Source: Thalassia testudinum (Eukaryota; Streptophyta; Magnoliopsida; Alismatales; Hydrocharitaceae). From it: a stretch of 64,000 nucleotides of DNA. The stretch spans positions 79,472,001-79,536,000 of the forward strand of contig JAZHRO010000002.1 of assembly GCA_037157565.1 (NCBI GenBank), in the 5' to 3' direction. Positions 11,421 through 23,839 of this stretch are shown in pieces. A program made the translations under genes and the position numbers. Numbering within the stretch: position 1 is the first letter of the stretch; every line of letters begins with the position of its first letter. Below the pieces are notes generated by a model. That model saw only the letters and a list, made by a program, of their open reading frames with translations. It did no database searches and had not been told where the DNA came from.

Positions 11421-12320
11421 TATCCCTCTTTAATAACAATGGGCTTAGGAGCCGTTTCAGGGGGGGTAAACACGTCAACCAATTTCTTTTTCAAAAAAAG
11501 AAACGGTGCGCACACCAACTATTCAACAGAATGCCTATGAGAAGCTGGCTGAGTTTCATGTCAGCCAAATCAACTCTAGGGCCAACTTGCCCCTGCTATG
11601 GGTTGTTAAGATCTTTCATGCCTGAAGCCTGATTTCTTGAAGTGGAGGTTGAGCAAATGCAACCAGTCTAAGGACATTGATTGGGAGAGTGGATGGGCAG
11701 ATGCCACCAGCCCATCAATTGTTTGCAAGCAGTGGATGACCACCTTCCCATGTTGGATGCTTGTAGCTTATTTCTGGTTCTATATGGAGAGTTTCTAAAC
11801 TAGTTGTCGGATTACTTCTGGCATATACTTGTTTGGAATTGAATTTATTTGGATGGTAGCATATACTGGTTTGGAATTGAATTATTTGGATGGAGACCTT
11901 GATCCAACCCAAGCCCCTCCTAGATGCACCTCGATGTGATCAAAAGGGATATTTTGCATTTACAGATTCGGATTTGGGGGTTCCGTACAATTGTTTATTT
12001 GACATGATACACAGGAAAACTGCCTTCTAGAGGGTAGTTCAAACATCCATTCCTTATATATCCTTAGCTTTAATAGCTTGAATGTGGCAGAAACAAACAT
12101 AGTTGAGCAAACATCAGACTTGCAGCCTGGATTCCATAAAGGGTATTGTTGCTACACCTGGAAGATCTATTGATTAGTTGCAGCAAGGAAACACTTCGTT
12201 ATCGAGGATTTTGTTTATTATGCTAGATGACGCTGACATAATTCTTTTTAAAGACAGCAAAGGATAGCTATGAAGTTAAGTAGCCATGTTAGCCATTAGA
12301 CCATCAATAATCTAAAAGTC
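11421..12320. other. Unassigned, with a short tandem duplication
   Basis: No coding remnant was recognised. A 36-38 bp unit containing TTGGAATTGAATT is present twice in tandem at about 11821-11895, differing by a few bases. Confidence 0.4.
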
Positions 12321-13640
12321 ATGTAGCTTGGCTCCAAAGATAAGTACAGAGCTTCGTCTGACAATGTTTTGTGCCCAAGGTCTCCCAGATCTAAAAGCCT
12401 TATGATTCATTACAAGTTGCAACTATAAAGACCATAATCCTGCAAATCTCCTCATCCACCTATTGGTGTCCAAATTCAGGTTGCCTTGCAAAGTGTGCTA
12501 GTTTTTGTTAATAGATGTGATATCATGGAGATCCCCGCACGATGATGCCAAACTTCCCTTGTAGACCTACATTCAAAGAGAAGGTGTGTGAGGACCTTAT
12601 CTGTGTCCCAATAGAAGCCACAATGAGCATTTGACCCTGGCTTGAGTTTTTTGGCAACACCCAATCTATTTGTCCACAGACACTGGGGAAGAACTTATAT
12701 CTTCCTATCATGATATGGTAGAACAGTGAGTAGTCTTCACTTTGTCAGGAGGCACTTAGGTTCAGGTCCCCATCTCTCATTACCTAGGTGATTGATCTAT
12801 GGTTGATGGCCAATTTCTCCCCAATTTGCCCATTCAGGATTCTGGGTAAGCAAAAGACCTTCATCTTCAAGGGAATTTTAAAGTGTCCAAAGAGAGTTGC
12901 AATCCAAGCCAACATCAACATCCCCATTCCCAGTCTTGAGATAGAGCTTATGAATTTCTCTCGACACTAAAACTTCTTTATAGAGCTTATAAATTTCTCT
13001 CAACACTAAAACTTCTTTCTAAAGAAAAGAATTAAAAAACCTTGTAAAAATCTTAGGCAAATAACTCTCCATCCTTGATAACAATTGCTCCAAGTTCATC
13101 AATCAGGATATTGTGCAAACTGTCACCTGCTCATGGCATCCATCAATATGCTTCTGTCTCTCCCGTTGGCCCCTCCCAGCAGTCAATGACCTGTGCATCT
13201 TGATCCATAGCAAGAGCGTAAAGCCTAGACACCAAAGATGCTAGAGCACCTAAACTAATCCAATCATCTGACCAGAAACCAATAGTTCTTCCACTCAAAA
13301 TCAGTTCAAAAAATACTCCGAGGCATAATTACAGAGACTCCTGTAGAATGGCGACACATCTCTGGGTATCACCATCCTCCCTTGTCAATTTAGCATCCTC
13401 CCATGGTGACAACAATTGCATAATGCCTCCGAGACAACTTTGCTACTCACTTGGTAAGGTATCTTTAAAAGATTGCACACGGAACACACTTCATAACCCT
13501 GTTTAATGGACTGGCATACTTCATCCTATGCTTCAAAGTAAAGTCCAACATGTTGAGCCCCCTTCCAAGAGAACCTTTTCCTAATGGAAATTTTTTTGGC
13601 AGCCTAAAGACACATAAAAATTGGGATAGCTGGGAGAACA
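12320..13640 (-). pseudogene. L1-type LINE 3' fragment (RT end to zinc-binding RVT domain)
   Basis: On the minus strand, near 13615-13545, an L-PAIPIFMCL-like stretch leads into RKRFSWKG, the end of an L1 RT. FWSDDWISLGALASLVSRLY near 13285-13225 is a familiar plant L1 tail signature. GVAKKLKPGSNAHCGFYWDT, then LFECRSTREVW at 12665-12560, is the zinc-binding RVT domain, although one expected Cys is replaced. Stops and frameshifts are present. It lies tail to tail with the plus-strand L1 fragment at 10240-11420. Confidence 0.7.
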
Positions 13641-14568
13641 AAATTTAAAAATCACAAGGATTCCTGAGGCTGACAGAATGTTGGACATGGGTTTGGACTA
13701 TACTAGAGGTGATGCAGAATCTTCCAAGCATCAAACCTTGCTATGCAGTGCTACTATGATAGCAGAGACTGTAACTAGGACAGGAGTACGTCAATGTACA
13801 TCATTTTCAAGGTTGAAAAAGTATGGAGAATGAAATTTAATCTTCTTACTGCAGATTTCTAAGTACACTTCTTTTCATCTGCCTTGTTTTGTATACTTCT
13901 GAACAAGAAAACCTCACTTGGTTGGTTAACCTATAACCCAAAGGGAAACCAGAAAGTTGGTAGTCCAACAGTGAATGCAACTGAAGTTGGGGAGGCGGTC
14001 AGTGAAAGTGGGTCTACAGATCAATTTGGCCATCCTACTTCCATCTGCTGGTACACATTATAATTATAGGAGATCTAATATCCTATACTATTTGTGAAGT
14101 TGAATCCAAATCATCAATTCCTACAATTCAACGATCCTCTTCTGGTAACTATTCATGTGGATCAATTCTGGTAATGCATTTTAAGGGCATACCGCTCTTG
14201 TTTCTCATCAAAATGGAACATGGCTAATTCTATGAGGGATGCTTTACCTTGTTGAACACGTTAAATGGCATTCCACCTACATAAGCACTGGATACCTTTA
14301 ATCCAGCCAACAACACCCCCCCCCCCCCCCCCCCCCCCCCACTATTGTCAAAATGGAAATAGAATCTTAACCTGCTGGTTGCATCGTGGGAAGCCCTTTT
14401 TTTCAGGATCCATAGGAGTTCAATGAAGAATATAAATACTATGTAAACAAAGAGTTTTAAAGAGAGCAGTACACAATCTCCAAGATCTTTTTATTTTGGC
14501 AGATGGGAATAAATTATCCATTTTTGTTCCACGTATTTAGGATGTCGCCCAAAAACAGATAAGAAAGT
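13641..14568. other. Unassigned, with a C25 run
   Basis: No gene was recognised. A run of 25 consecutive C at 14316-14340 is the only notable feature. Such a run is prone to assembly or polymerase error. Confidence 0.5.
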
Positions 14569-14948
14569 TCATTTAGGAAAGTACTTTATTGTTTCATTTG
14601 CCAAGGCCGGTTCAGGAAAGGGATCAAAGAAAATGCATTTAGTGACATTGGACGATGGAAGAAAATGTGAGACTAAGCCGTGCAACCATTTTGTTTTCCA
14701 TGGAGGCTGGGAAGTGGAACCAGGGAAAGGTGAAGTTATGGGGTTCAGTGGTGGTTTGTCTCTATGGGATGTTAGCTTCTTGTTCGGCAGTGCAATTTTC
14801 ACCATGGGCCGTCTGGAGTCAATGCCCTGGTTCTGCAGCATCTTTTGTGGGACCGAATTTATTGCTGAATCCATTCTCTCGCTTCTGTATCTACTTTCCC
14901 CCTTTGTTTGAGTTGTCCTCAAGGGTCAGGCTACTAGAAGTGAGATGA
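14569..14948. other. Overlapping ORFs on both strands, unrecognised
   Basis: Open frames of 92-117 codons overlap on both strands (plus 14633-14911 and 14655-14948; minus 14922-14569). I recognise no domain in any of them. The minus frame is rich in Ser, Pro and Lys; the plus frame at 14633 has a Gly/Trp-rich middle. Three long frames in the same few hundred bases suggest a locally stop-poor stretch rather than a gene. It could be a decayed exon. Confidence 0.2.
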
Positions 14949-16016
14949 CAGAACTTGTTTTGTATTTGAGTAAGATGTTAGCAATTTTTTAGTCTTTGTA
15001 ATCCATGTATCCAACATATATAGCTAAAGGGTGAATGGGGAAACCCATCCAACCACAGATTTTGTATCCTCTCAAATGTTGGAGGTTCACTTCCCCTTTT
15101 TATTGGCTTGAGGTCTACTTCTCGAGAAGGCTGTCAGCGCGTGGGGCCTTTCTTGGTGCAGACTGTATCTGATTGTGTCGGCAGTAGTAAACAAGTGAAA
15201 TTTTGTACCTTTGGAGTTACAAGCTGACTCCAAAAATGACACAACTCAACATTTGATGCTTTACAATGTTTACATGCTTATATTTCACCTTGGTTGAATG
15301 CTTTAGGTACATTTTACTTTATTAACGTTTTTAATGGATCATGTAGCAGGTACAACTGAGATTATTCGTGAAATTTTTGCAAAATGTTGGTTAGACGGTA
15401 AGATATATTTTTTATACCCAGAAATCTGTATTCATATTCTGCAATAGAATATGGGTAAGGATGTGAAGCAATCCTATCGGATTTGTATTTGATTCGTTCA
15501 ATTTACCATGCTAGGTGTTTGGGTGGTTAAATGCCGCTTGTCCTTCTGGGGAGTAAACACATTATCTTTGACGTTATAAGTCGGATTACGAGTTACGAGA
15601 TCTCCTTGATAGTAATTGCAAATCCATTAGCATAGGCCTACGCTTGGATGGAGACTAGAATGAAGTTTTTAAGTGGTGTAGCTGGTAAACCTTTATATTA
15701 ATTATCATGTATATCCGTTTTTCCAAAATACTAAAAGAACCTTTGCAAATCCTTTCTGGGTTAAGAACTATGAACAATGTAAATGTGCTGTTGTTGTAAG
15801 AACCGATCTTTCTGATACGTAAAAGGAGAAAGGGAAAAATTGGCTGCAAGATACCTTGTCATTGTTGAAAGTTTTCGAGCATTATTTGATATGATGGCAA
15901 TGATTGTTTTTAGTAACCTTTTAGTTTTGCCGAGTGAAGCATTTAATATAGTAACAATATTCACGCTTAGAAGTGTGGAAGGTTGTGTTTGAAAATTTGT
16001 TGTTCTTAATGTTGAA
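14949..16016. other. Unassigned AT-rich stretch
   Basis: No coding remnant, RNA gene or repeat end was recognised on either strand. Confidence 0.4.
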
Positions 16017-16545
16017 TGAGATGTGAGTATGAAAATATACTTTACAACTTATCTTTTAATATCTAAATTTTCACGATCAAATAATATCAATTGAAAATAT
16101 ATTGATTAAAAATAATTTTTTATTTGAAAGGATGATTTTTTATCAATTAAAAATTAAAGTGTATCGATTAAAAATAAAAAAAGAAAAGTAAATAAACATA
16201 TTGAAATTTATTTTGTAATGCATGAAAGAGAGTGGTAATTTTAACTAGTGTTTTAATTTTTTATTGATGGAAATCACTTTCAAAGTAAAAAATTATTTTT
16301 TATAGGTGAAAAATCAAGTTCAAAGTAAAAAATCATCTTTCACCGGTGGAAAGTTAAAATACATTGGTATATTATCATTTTTAATATGTATATTGATTTT
16401 CAATTAATGTATTTTGATTTCCAATCAGTATATTTTGATCTGTTTAATTTTTAATTGGAATTGATTCTCATTTTTAATCGATTAATTCTTGATCACATGT
16501 TGTAAAATACATCGTAACGTATGTTTTCATATTCATGTTTAAAAT
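16017..16545. mobile_element. Possible AT-rich miniature inverted-repeat element
   Basis: The left end GTGAGTATGAAAATATAC and the right-end GTATGTTTTCATATTCATG read as imperfect inverted copies (about 16 of 21 positions). Just inside them, CTTTACAAC on the left mirrors GTTGTAAAATAC on the right. The interior repeats ATTGATTAAAAATAATTTTT-like blocks in both orientations. I see no convincing target duplication, so an AT-rich palindromic region of other origin is possible. Confidence 0.35.
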
Positions 16546-17799
16546 AAAAATATATCGGTTAGAAATAACAATATATCAGTGAAAAATAATTTTTTACTTA
16601 AAAATTGATATTTTATCTATAAAAAATAATTTTTACTTATAAAAAATAATTTTCATTACTTAAAACATATCGATTAGAATCATCACTCATTGTGCATGTT
16701 GTACGTTTCTTTATTATTTCATCATATTAACCTAGAGACTTATGCTATTATCCTGATTCTTGTATTAAGAGAAACAAGGATTCAATTTTGGTTGGGATGA
16801 AAAGGGACAGAAATACCGTTGGCTTTCTGATTTGCTTATTCTGATTTACAGAAAAAAAGAGAAGTTGGACATCTTACCAAAGAGAGATCTGATCCTCGGA
16901 TTATTCACTTGAACTATCATTTCTCATCTTTCATTTTCCATTGTAAGCGAGAACTTTTTTGTTTTTTATTGGAATTTATCAAATGAACCCAAGTTGCAGC
17001 ATAAGTGTTTGCATTGTTAGTCTAGGAATTTAACTCATGCAGCATAAGCAGGTATTTGATTTTTAAAGTCCTTGATTAGGAAACAAACTTGAGGTTATTT
17101 ACCTGATATACATCTACTTTGCCCTTTCTCAATGGAAAGAAAAGGGTATCCTCTCGTAAGTCTACTTGTTAACAATAACTGCAACCAAAGTGATTTACGA
17201 GGGTTTCTACCTCTCCCAATTCTCTCTGCCACCACTCTCAGCCAACTATTGTCTACCTCATGGTTGCAAACTTGCAAGGAGAGTTTCTTCATCCCTCTTC
17301 GCATCCCCTATTCTCATCTCCCTATTTGTTGCAAGGAGTTTGAGGTCCTCCTTGGCCTCTTCCACCCCAGAATCAAGGAACTTAAGCCCCTCTTGATTTG
17401 ATCTAGAGCCTCTCTATTTGTTCCACTCGAAGTAGATGGTCGCATTTTGCGAGAGTGGGCCTATACTTCAGACTATTCTATGCTTTACACCGTTCCTCAT
17501 TAGCCAATTTTGATTCTATGCTCTTTCGTTGCACCTTTTTGCTGCAATCCTACCCTTGGCGACTCTCCTTTCTTAGTGCTTACCCTTGCAAAGGGCATGA
17601 GATCATCGTTCCAATGGCTTCCTTGGTGCTTCTCTTGGTGATAGCTGAACTTTCCGTATGCATTGAGTAATGACCTCTTGGCTTTATATCCCACCTTGAG
17701 ACCCTTCAATCTACCTCAACAACCCCTTTCCCTTGTGGTCCCATGTCCTTGGGCCTTGTTCAAAAGAGATTTAAAGCAAAGTGATCGGGTAAGTGGTGG
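16546..17799. other. Unassigned; small ORFs not supported
   Basis: Several frames of 60-90 codons occur around 17095-17845 on both strands, but none resembles a known family. No gene call is made. Confidence 0.4.
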
Positions 17800-17965
17800 A
17801 TTGGTGGAGATAAATGTGATGGTTGAATTGATATATTGTTATTGATTTTTATTTTTATTTGTAATAAAAATAGACTATCCAATGGTAGATGTGATGGGTG
17901 AGTAAATATATTGTAAGTAATTTTTACTTTTAGATTATCGAATGGTAAATGTAAAGGCGATTCTC
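17800..17965. repeat. Degenerate tandem repeat, about 70-bp unit
   Basis: The block ATGTGATGGTTGAATTGATA plus a T-rich tail recurs as ATGTGATGGGTGAGTAAATA plus a T-rich tail. A third partial copy starts near 17939 with AATGGTAAATGTAAA. Copies are diverged. Confidence 0.5.
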
Positions 17966-18720
17966 AACTTCTCCAAGTCACACAGACCCAATCTTTCCTC
18001 CTTAAGGTAATAAAGGGTGTTCTAAGAAACAATTAGAGAGTGCAGTCCCAAACAAAGTTGATACAAAAGATTCTTAATGTGCTCCAAGATGTTACCCTGA
18101 AGCAAAACTCTACCCCTCCTCCCCAAACCAACAGTGAAGAACATCAAACGTGATTTCATGAAGAGTTGTAGCCTCCTTTCAAGAGAGAGGACTATGGCCT
18201 TCCCACTTATAGATAGGATTCACAATCTATTAATGACTATGCCAAGGTCTCTACCTTTAAATTACTTAGTAGCCATGAGAATACCTAGGTAGTTGGTGGG
18301 AAGATTATCAAGGGAAAATTCATTATAGAGGCAAAACGAAGAGAGTCTTTAATAAAGTGCCAAAGAAATATCCAACTCTTACTAGCATTTTTTATTAATC
18401 CAAAAATCTCCCTAAAGAAGTGAAGACATCTGTGTAAGGAGAGAAGCCCTTTGATGGAGCATTTCATGTATATTAAATAATCATCGGCATAGATGAGATG
18501 GGTACTCATAGGGAACCCCTCCCTCTTCATAGGTTTGATGGTGCAATTAGAGATCTCCCTCTTAAGGAGGTTCAAGAAAGTTTAGATAATCGAAGTGAAT
18601 AAATAAGGATTGAGGGGTCTTCTTGGAGAAGACTTAAGGAGACATAGGAGAAGCCCTTTGGGGATCCATTTACTAAGGTGGAGGACCTGGTGGATCTAAT
18701 GCTTATTGAAGCCCTTGGAG
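17966..18720 (-). pseudogene. L1-type LINE reverse transcriptase fragment
   Basis: On the minus strand, LVNGSPKGLLL then PLNPYLF near 18690-18610 matches the L1 RT palm. The 96-codon frame at 18575-18285 follows with the catalytic box YADD at 18491-18480 (in LIYADDYLIYMK). NLPTNYLGI near 18310-18280 is the next conserved block, and thumb-like sequence continues to about 17980. It is broken by stops and is probably what remains of a 5'- and 3'-truncated insertion. Confidence 0.75.
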
Positions 18721-18839
18721 TGTTGAACATTCGTGAGTAAAGGGGCTAAAGAAGCCTAAGCTTAGACAATATGTTAGGCCCCCACTTGTCTGGCATATGC
18801 TCATAGGTTGACGTAACCTAGCCTAGCACATAGTAGGGC
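18721..18839. other. Junction between L1 and gypsy fragments
   Basis: A short stretch with no recognised coding content separates the two minus-strand fragments. Confidence 0.3.
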
Positions 18840-20230
18840 GGTTCAAGCCATGAATTTCCTGTAATATATACACACCCGCAAAGAAGAAGTGGTACGAGTG
18901 GGGATGGATGCACTGCTTTCAGTTTTAACTACAGTCAGTCCTACCTTCTTAGGTACTATCCGGATAAGACTTACACATTGACTATCAGAAATTGGGTAAA
19001 TGATATCAACATCTAACCACTTAATGATTTCCTTCTTGACGACTTCTAGCATGTTAGGGTTGAGTCTTTTTTGTGGTTATCTAGAAGGTTTCGCCCCCTC
19101 AGTGTAAATATGATGTGTGCAGTATGAGGGGCAAATTCCTTTAAGGTCTGAAATGCTCCACCCGATAGCAGCTTTGTGTTCCTTTAAGACTGCTATGAGT
19201 TGCCTCTTTTATTCTTGGGTTAGTTGTGAGTTTCTAATCACAAGAAGGGTTTCATGTTCACCTAAGAATACATACTTCAATGAATTGGTTAGAGGCTTGA
19301 GTTCTAGCATTGATGGAGAAGGTTTAGTGATATTGTGGAGGAATGGTTCTTAGTATAAGGTTGTTGAGGGATGGTCTTGATGCTCATGAAAATCAAGTGG
19401 GGTCACTGAGTTGATGGGCATTACAAGTCTCATTGAGGCTACACTCAAGAGACGACCTTGCTCTGAACTTGGTTTCATGTCGTCAGCCTTTGTGACATAG
19501 TATGGTGTAGTCCCATTTTCTACCCAGGTTAATGTTGGTAGTTCCATGTAAGAAGTTGAGTCCAGGTCTGATAAACCATGGGGTGATCTATGGAGGGTAA
19601 TCATTAGAGTCTTCCTAGGCTATGCCTAGAAGTTCAGTTGAAATTTCTTTTATTGTCACAAAATCAGGCATCCTAGGTGAATGGCCAATCGGATCGGTGT
19701 AGAGCATCCCAATGTTGGCACAAAATTCCTGATCGTCATCCTCAAATTCGTCCTTTATTTTGTCACAATCAAAGTTCTTGGTTGCCTAGAAAATATTTGT
19801 CCTTAATTTTTGCTCTCTCAGGACTACTTCCACACATCTAGTTGTGCAATCAATGTTTGCCTTGGCGGTCGTCAAGAATGGACAACCTAGAATTATTGGA
19901 GCTTCCTTTAAATCAGCTAGTACTTCCATGTCCAGTACAAAAAATTCTACGGGGAAACAGAATCCATCAACCTTAACGATCACATTTTCCACTATCCCCC
20001 TTGATACTTTCACAGTTCGATCCACTAGTTGGATTGTAACAGAAGTAGGCTTCAATTCCCCAAATTAATATCGATCATACATTGCAATAGGAGTTGGTTG
20101 ATTGATGAACCTAGGTCTAAAAGGTCCCTATTGAATGGAGTGTCATGCAATTTGCAGGCAATCAACAGGGCTCCTGGGTCCTTTTGATTAGGCGGTAAAT
20201 CACTCAGTATAACAACACTTACTTGCTGTG
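18840..20230 (-). pseudogene. Athila-like Ty3/gypsy protease-RT fragment
   Basis: The minus strand begins near 20205 with LPPNQKDPGALLIACKLHDT and an Asp-Leu-Gly-Ser protease box near 20095. The frame at 20055-19786 follows with VTIQLVDRTVKVSRGI and ILGCPFLTTAKANIDC. After a Ser/Asp-rich linker, LKEHKAAIGWSI near 19185 leads to EVVKKEIIKW, then IIYPISDS (frame 19052-18843) and VCIYYRK, the start of RT. Fingers-domain order matches the Athila-like element at 60500-64000. Catalytic RT motifs are absent. Both ends are cut: by L1 sequence at 20230 and near 18840. Confidence 0.8.
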
Positions 20231-23200
20231 ACAAGACCATGTCTATGGCCCTTACACCCCTTTTTAGCCAGACTGGCTATTTGGGAGGAGTTAAAGCAGA
20301 CGGCTTCTTTTGTTCAAGGTGGGGCATGGTTGATAGGCGGTGATTTCAATGCTACTCTCTCATCAGAAGATAGACCAGAAGGTAGATTGGATCCTTCGTC
20401 TTTTGGCTTTCAATTTGTATTGGCTGAACTTGACTTGGTGGACTTCCCAATGTTAGGGACGGTCTACACGTGGAGAAATGGCAACAGGCTAATGTCATAC
20501 CTTGACCATTTTTGTGTAATGTGGAGTAGATGGGTATTTTTCAACTGGTGATTATTTCAGCTATGGGTCACCCTTTTCTGACCATATCCCTATTATTTGG
20601 GATAGTGGAGATGATGTGCCTTTTGGATCCTATTTTAAATTTCAGAGGTTGTGGCTCAATGAGCCTGGGTTTAGGGAAATGGTCTCTTTGTGTGGCGATC
20701 CAAGCAAGATGGAGGGACGACCACCCAACGTCTGGCGGCTAAATTGAAAGGGCTTCGATTATTGTTACTTGAATATTAGAAAGCCTTGTGAGATATCAAA
20801 TCGCAGAGAAGGGAGGAAGCGATTGAGGTTGTGTGTGTTCTTGACATAAAAGAAGAGACCTCTATTTTATCTGAAAGGGAAATGCAACAAAGGAAAGAGC
20901 TTTGTCAACTTATTGCTACTGAGGATTTACAACGTAAAATAGATTGGAGGGAGAAATCACATCAACTTTGGTTGAAAGAGAGTGATGTTAAGACGAAGTT
21001 CTTCCATGCAACAACTAGTACTAAACAACAATTTAATCTCATATCCTCTTTGCGATATGGAGATGATATTTTTACCACTCCCATGGAGATGCACAATGAA
21101 GCTAATAGATTTTTTTATGATATTACTCATGCAGGACAAAGAGGTGGTTGGCAACTAGCGGCATTTGATATGCCCCGACTCTTTGAAGGTGATGTCTTTC
21201 TCTAGTTCAACCTATTAATGAGTTTGAAGTGGTGGCAACATTGAAGGGTCTTAAGGCAGAAGGCTCTCCGGGCCTTGCTGGCTTCCAGGTTTTGTTCTAT
21301 AAAGAATTCCAGCTAGTTGTTAAGGAGGATGTTCTGAGTGTGGTGGAAGAATTTCAAAGAGGTAATTTTGGCTTCGAAAAGTTGAACAAATGAAATCGGG
21401 TGCAAATTCTTTGCTCGACTTTTGCCCGATTGGACTTTCCAACTCTATCTATTTATTGATTGGGAAAGTCCTTGCCAATTGCTTGTGCAAGATTTTGGGA
21501 ACTTTGATTAGCCTCGACTAGGCTGCCTTTCTTAAGGGAAGATCACTACAAGAATCATTCATTTTGGCTTAGGAGATGGTGTTGGGGTGGATGTGCAAGA
21601 AGACGAAAGCTTTTATGTGGAACGTAGATTTCTCCGAAGCCTACGACTCTGTCTCCTAGTGGTACCTTTGGGAAATCTTGCATCAATGAGAATTCCCTAA
21701 GACCTGGGTGCAATGGATGAAGAGGTGTGTTACCACCTCCTCCTCCCCTCTCATTAATGGTAAGCCAACTGATAAGTGGATTCAACCATAGAAAGGGGTC
21801 TGTTAGGGATGTCCCATAGCTCCTCTATTGTTTATCTTAGCAGTGGATACATTGGCTTGCCTCTCTTCTAAGGCATGTGATGGATGCCTGATACACGAGT
21901 ATACCCTTTCATCTCAGCATGCCTTAACTCCCATACTCCAATATGCAAACAATATGTTGTTTTTTGTTGAAGGGGGTTGCAAGGCAACAGAATATGTTAG
22001 GTTGGTTGTGGAAATCTTTGGCCAGATTTCTGGGCTTTGAAATAATGGCTTTAAATCCTCTTTAGTTTGTTTTGGATTGGCTAACCAGATTAAAGATTCC
22101 TTATCTGCGATTCTTCAAACTCCAATGTGCAATCTTCCAATTCGGTACCTAGGCCTCCCCTTGAGAGGAAGGAAGATGAAGAATTCTGATTGGGTAAAGC
22201 TATTTGAGAAGATATCTGTTTGGCTTGCTGGGTGGTGTGGACAGTTTATTTCCAAAGTTGGTAAATCCATTCTCTTGAATTCGATCATTTCTACGATATT
22301 GTATTCAATTTGTCTATGTTCTGGCCATCAAGCACTATTTTGAAGCAATTTAATGTTACGTGAAAATGCTTCTTTTATTCCAAGGATGGTCACTTCCTCC
22401 AACCTGTTAAGTGGTGATTTATATGTACCCCTGAGAAGAAAGGTGGGATGGGTGTGTGGTCTTTAAAAGAATTTAGTGACTCCCTTCTCCTTAAATGAGG
22501 GGTTATTATTCTAAGAGGAGATAATGGGTTCTGGCAAGACCTCATACTCCATTCATGTGGTGCTTTGAACTCTCCTGCCAACAGACTGGCGCTTCACCTT
22601 TTTGGTCGTCAGTTACTAAAGCAATGTCTAATAGATGGGATTTTCTCTCTCTTGTTCTTGGTGATGGGCAACATTTCCAATTTTAGAATGATAATTGGAC
22701 TGCATTAGGTTCATTAGCTGCAGTTGTTCCACGTTCTTATGGTTGTGCAAGTGATAAATGTTGTGAGGTGGCTGATGTCTGGAATGGGGATTTTGATGGT
22801 TGGCGTCATCCAACTACCAATGGACAGTTTGCTGGCCGTACACAGATGGAACTTGAGAGGTTAATGGACATCTCGTAGGCCTTTCATCCACAGCTTGGGA
22901 TTGATGGTTACCGTTGGACACAGGACATTTACTCACCACAAAGGGCATATACAATTTTCTCTGCAGCTGCAGCTAATAGCTCCACATCTCATAGACTCAT
23001 CCGTATGGATGGCTTGGTCACGGCCATTGTCAGACACCGGTTGATGGCTGCTCCAACTTTCTTATGTCCCCTTTACAACTTTGCTGTTGATGACATTAAA
23101 CATCTATTTAGCACCTGCTTGTTAACCAACAATGTTTGGAGGATTTGCTGCTCCGCTCCATTGCCAACGTGGGACCATCTTTGGAACCTGTTGGCAGACC

Positions 23201-23290
23201 CTACTCGACCCCATGTTAACATGGTGGCGATTCCGTGGAGTGTGTGGAGGACTCAAAATGATTGTATCGTTGATGGAGGTTGATAGGTCC
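20231..23290 (+). pseudogene. 5'-truncated L1-type LINE, ORF2 remnant
   Basis: It starts inside the endonuclease domain (GGDFNATLSSEDRPEGRL near 20339-20390; YLDHFCV near 20498). The linker frame at 20831-21205 has WLKESDVKTKFFHA. RT motifs follow: VATLKGLKAEGSPGLAGFQV near 21231-21290, FLKGRSLQESFILA near 21531-21570, and a FSEAYDS palm box near 21630. The catalytic box reads YANN (21942-21953) where two Asp are expected. NLPIRYLGLPLRGRK near 22131-22175 and the zinc-binding RVT end near 22985-23280 complete it. Stops lie throughout. ORF1 and the 5' UTR are missing; the 5' junction abuts the Athila-like fragment. Confidence 0.85.
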
Positions 23291-23839
23291 ACTTCAGTAG
23301 ACTCTAGTTGCGCCTAAGAACATTTACTTCAGTAATTTAAGCAGATCTGAAACATTAGTTTACATTGAAAAATTAGTTAAAACTCCTGTTGTAACATTCG
23401 TGCATTTTATTTAATATACTTTGCATGCATATGATTTTAATACGTAATCGTATGTTGATTAATTATGTACATTTACATATTTTTGGGAAGAAGTGATCGA
23501 GGATTAAATGCAAAATGTCACATGGGCATTTTAAATTGACAACAAGAAAATTTAGTAAGAAATTTTTCAAAGGAAGGAAATTAAGGGAGCATTTATTGAA
23601 CCCTTGTAGTTGATCGTTGGAGGGTCTCATATTTATATCTTTGAAAATCAAGGCTGATATCTTTCTAATTATTATCTCATTTTCTTTGTTGACGCTCGAT
23701 TCGACAAAATCACCATTTCTCTCTCGAGTAAGGAGAATTGCACCCTAATCACCACTCACCTTCCTTTTTTTTTAATCTCCTCCCTCTCAATCGCATCCCT
23801 CTCACGTCAGAAACCAAAATAATGTCACCGCTCCTCTAT
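23291..23839. other. Unassigned sequence after L1
   Basis: No gene was recognised. A clear poly-A tail of the L1 is not visible, though its 3' UTR may occupy part of this stretch. Confidence 0.35.

Noticed and set aside
17095..17709. Small ORFs of 60-90 codons on both strands
   Set aside because: No similarity recognised and frames overlap; insufficient for a gene call.
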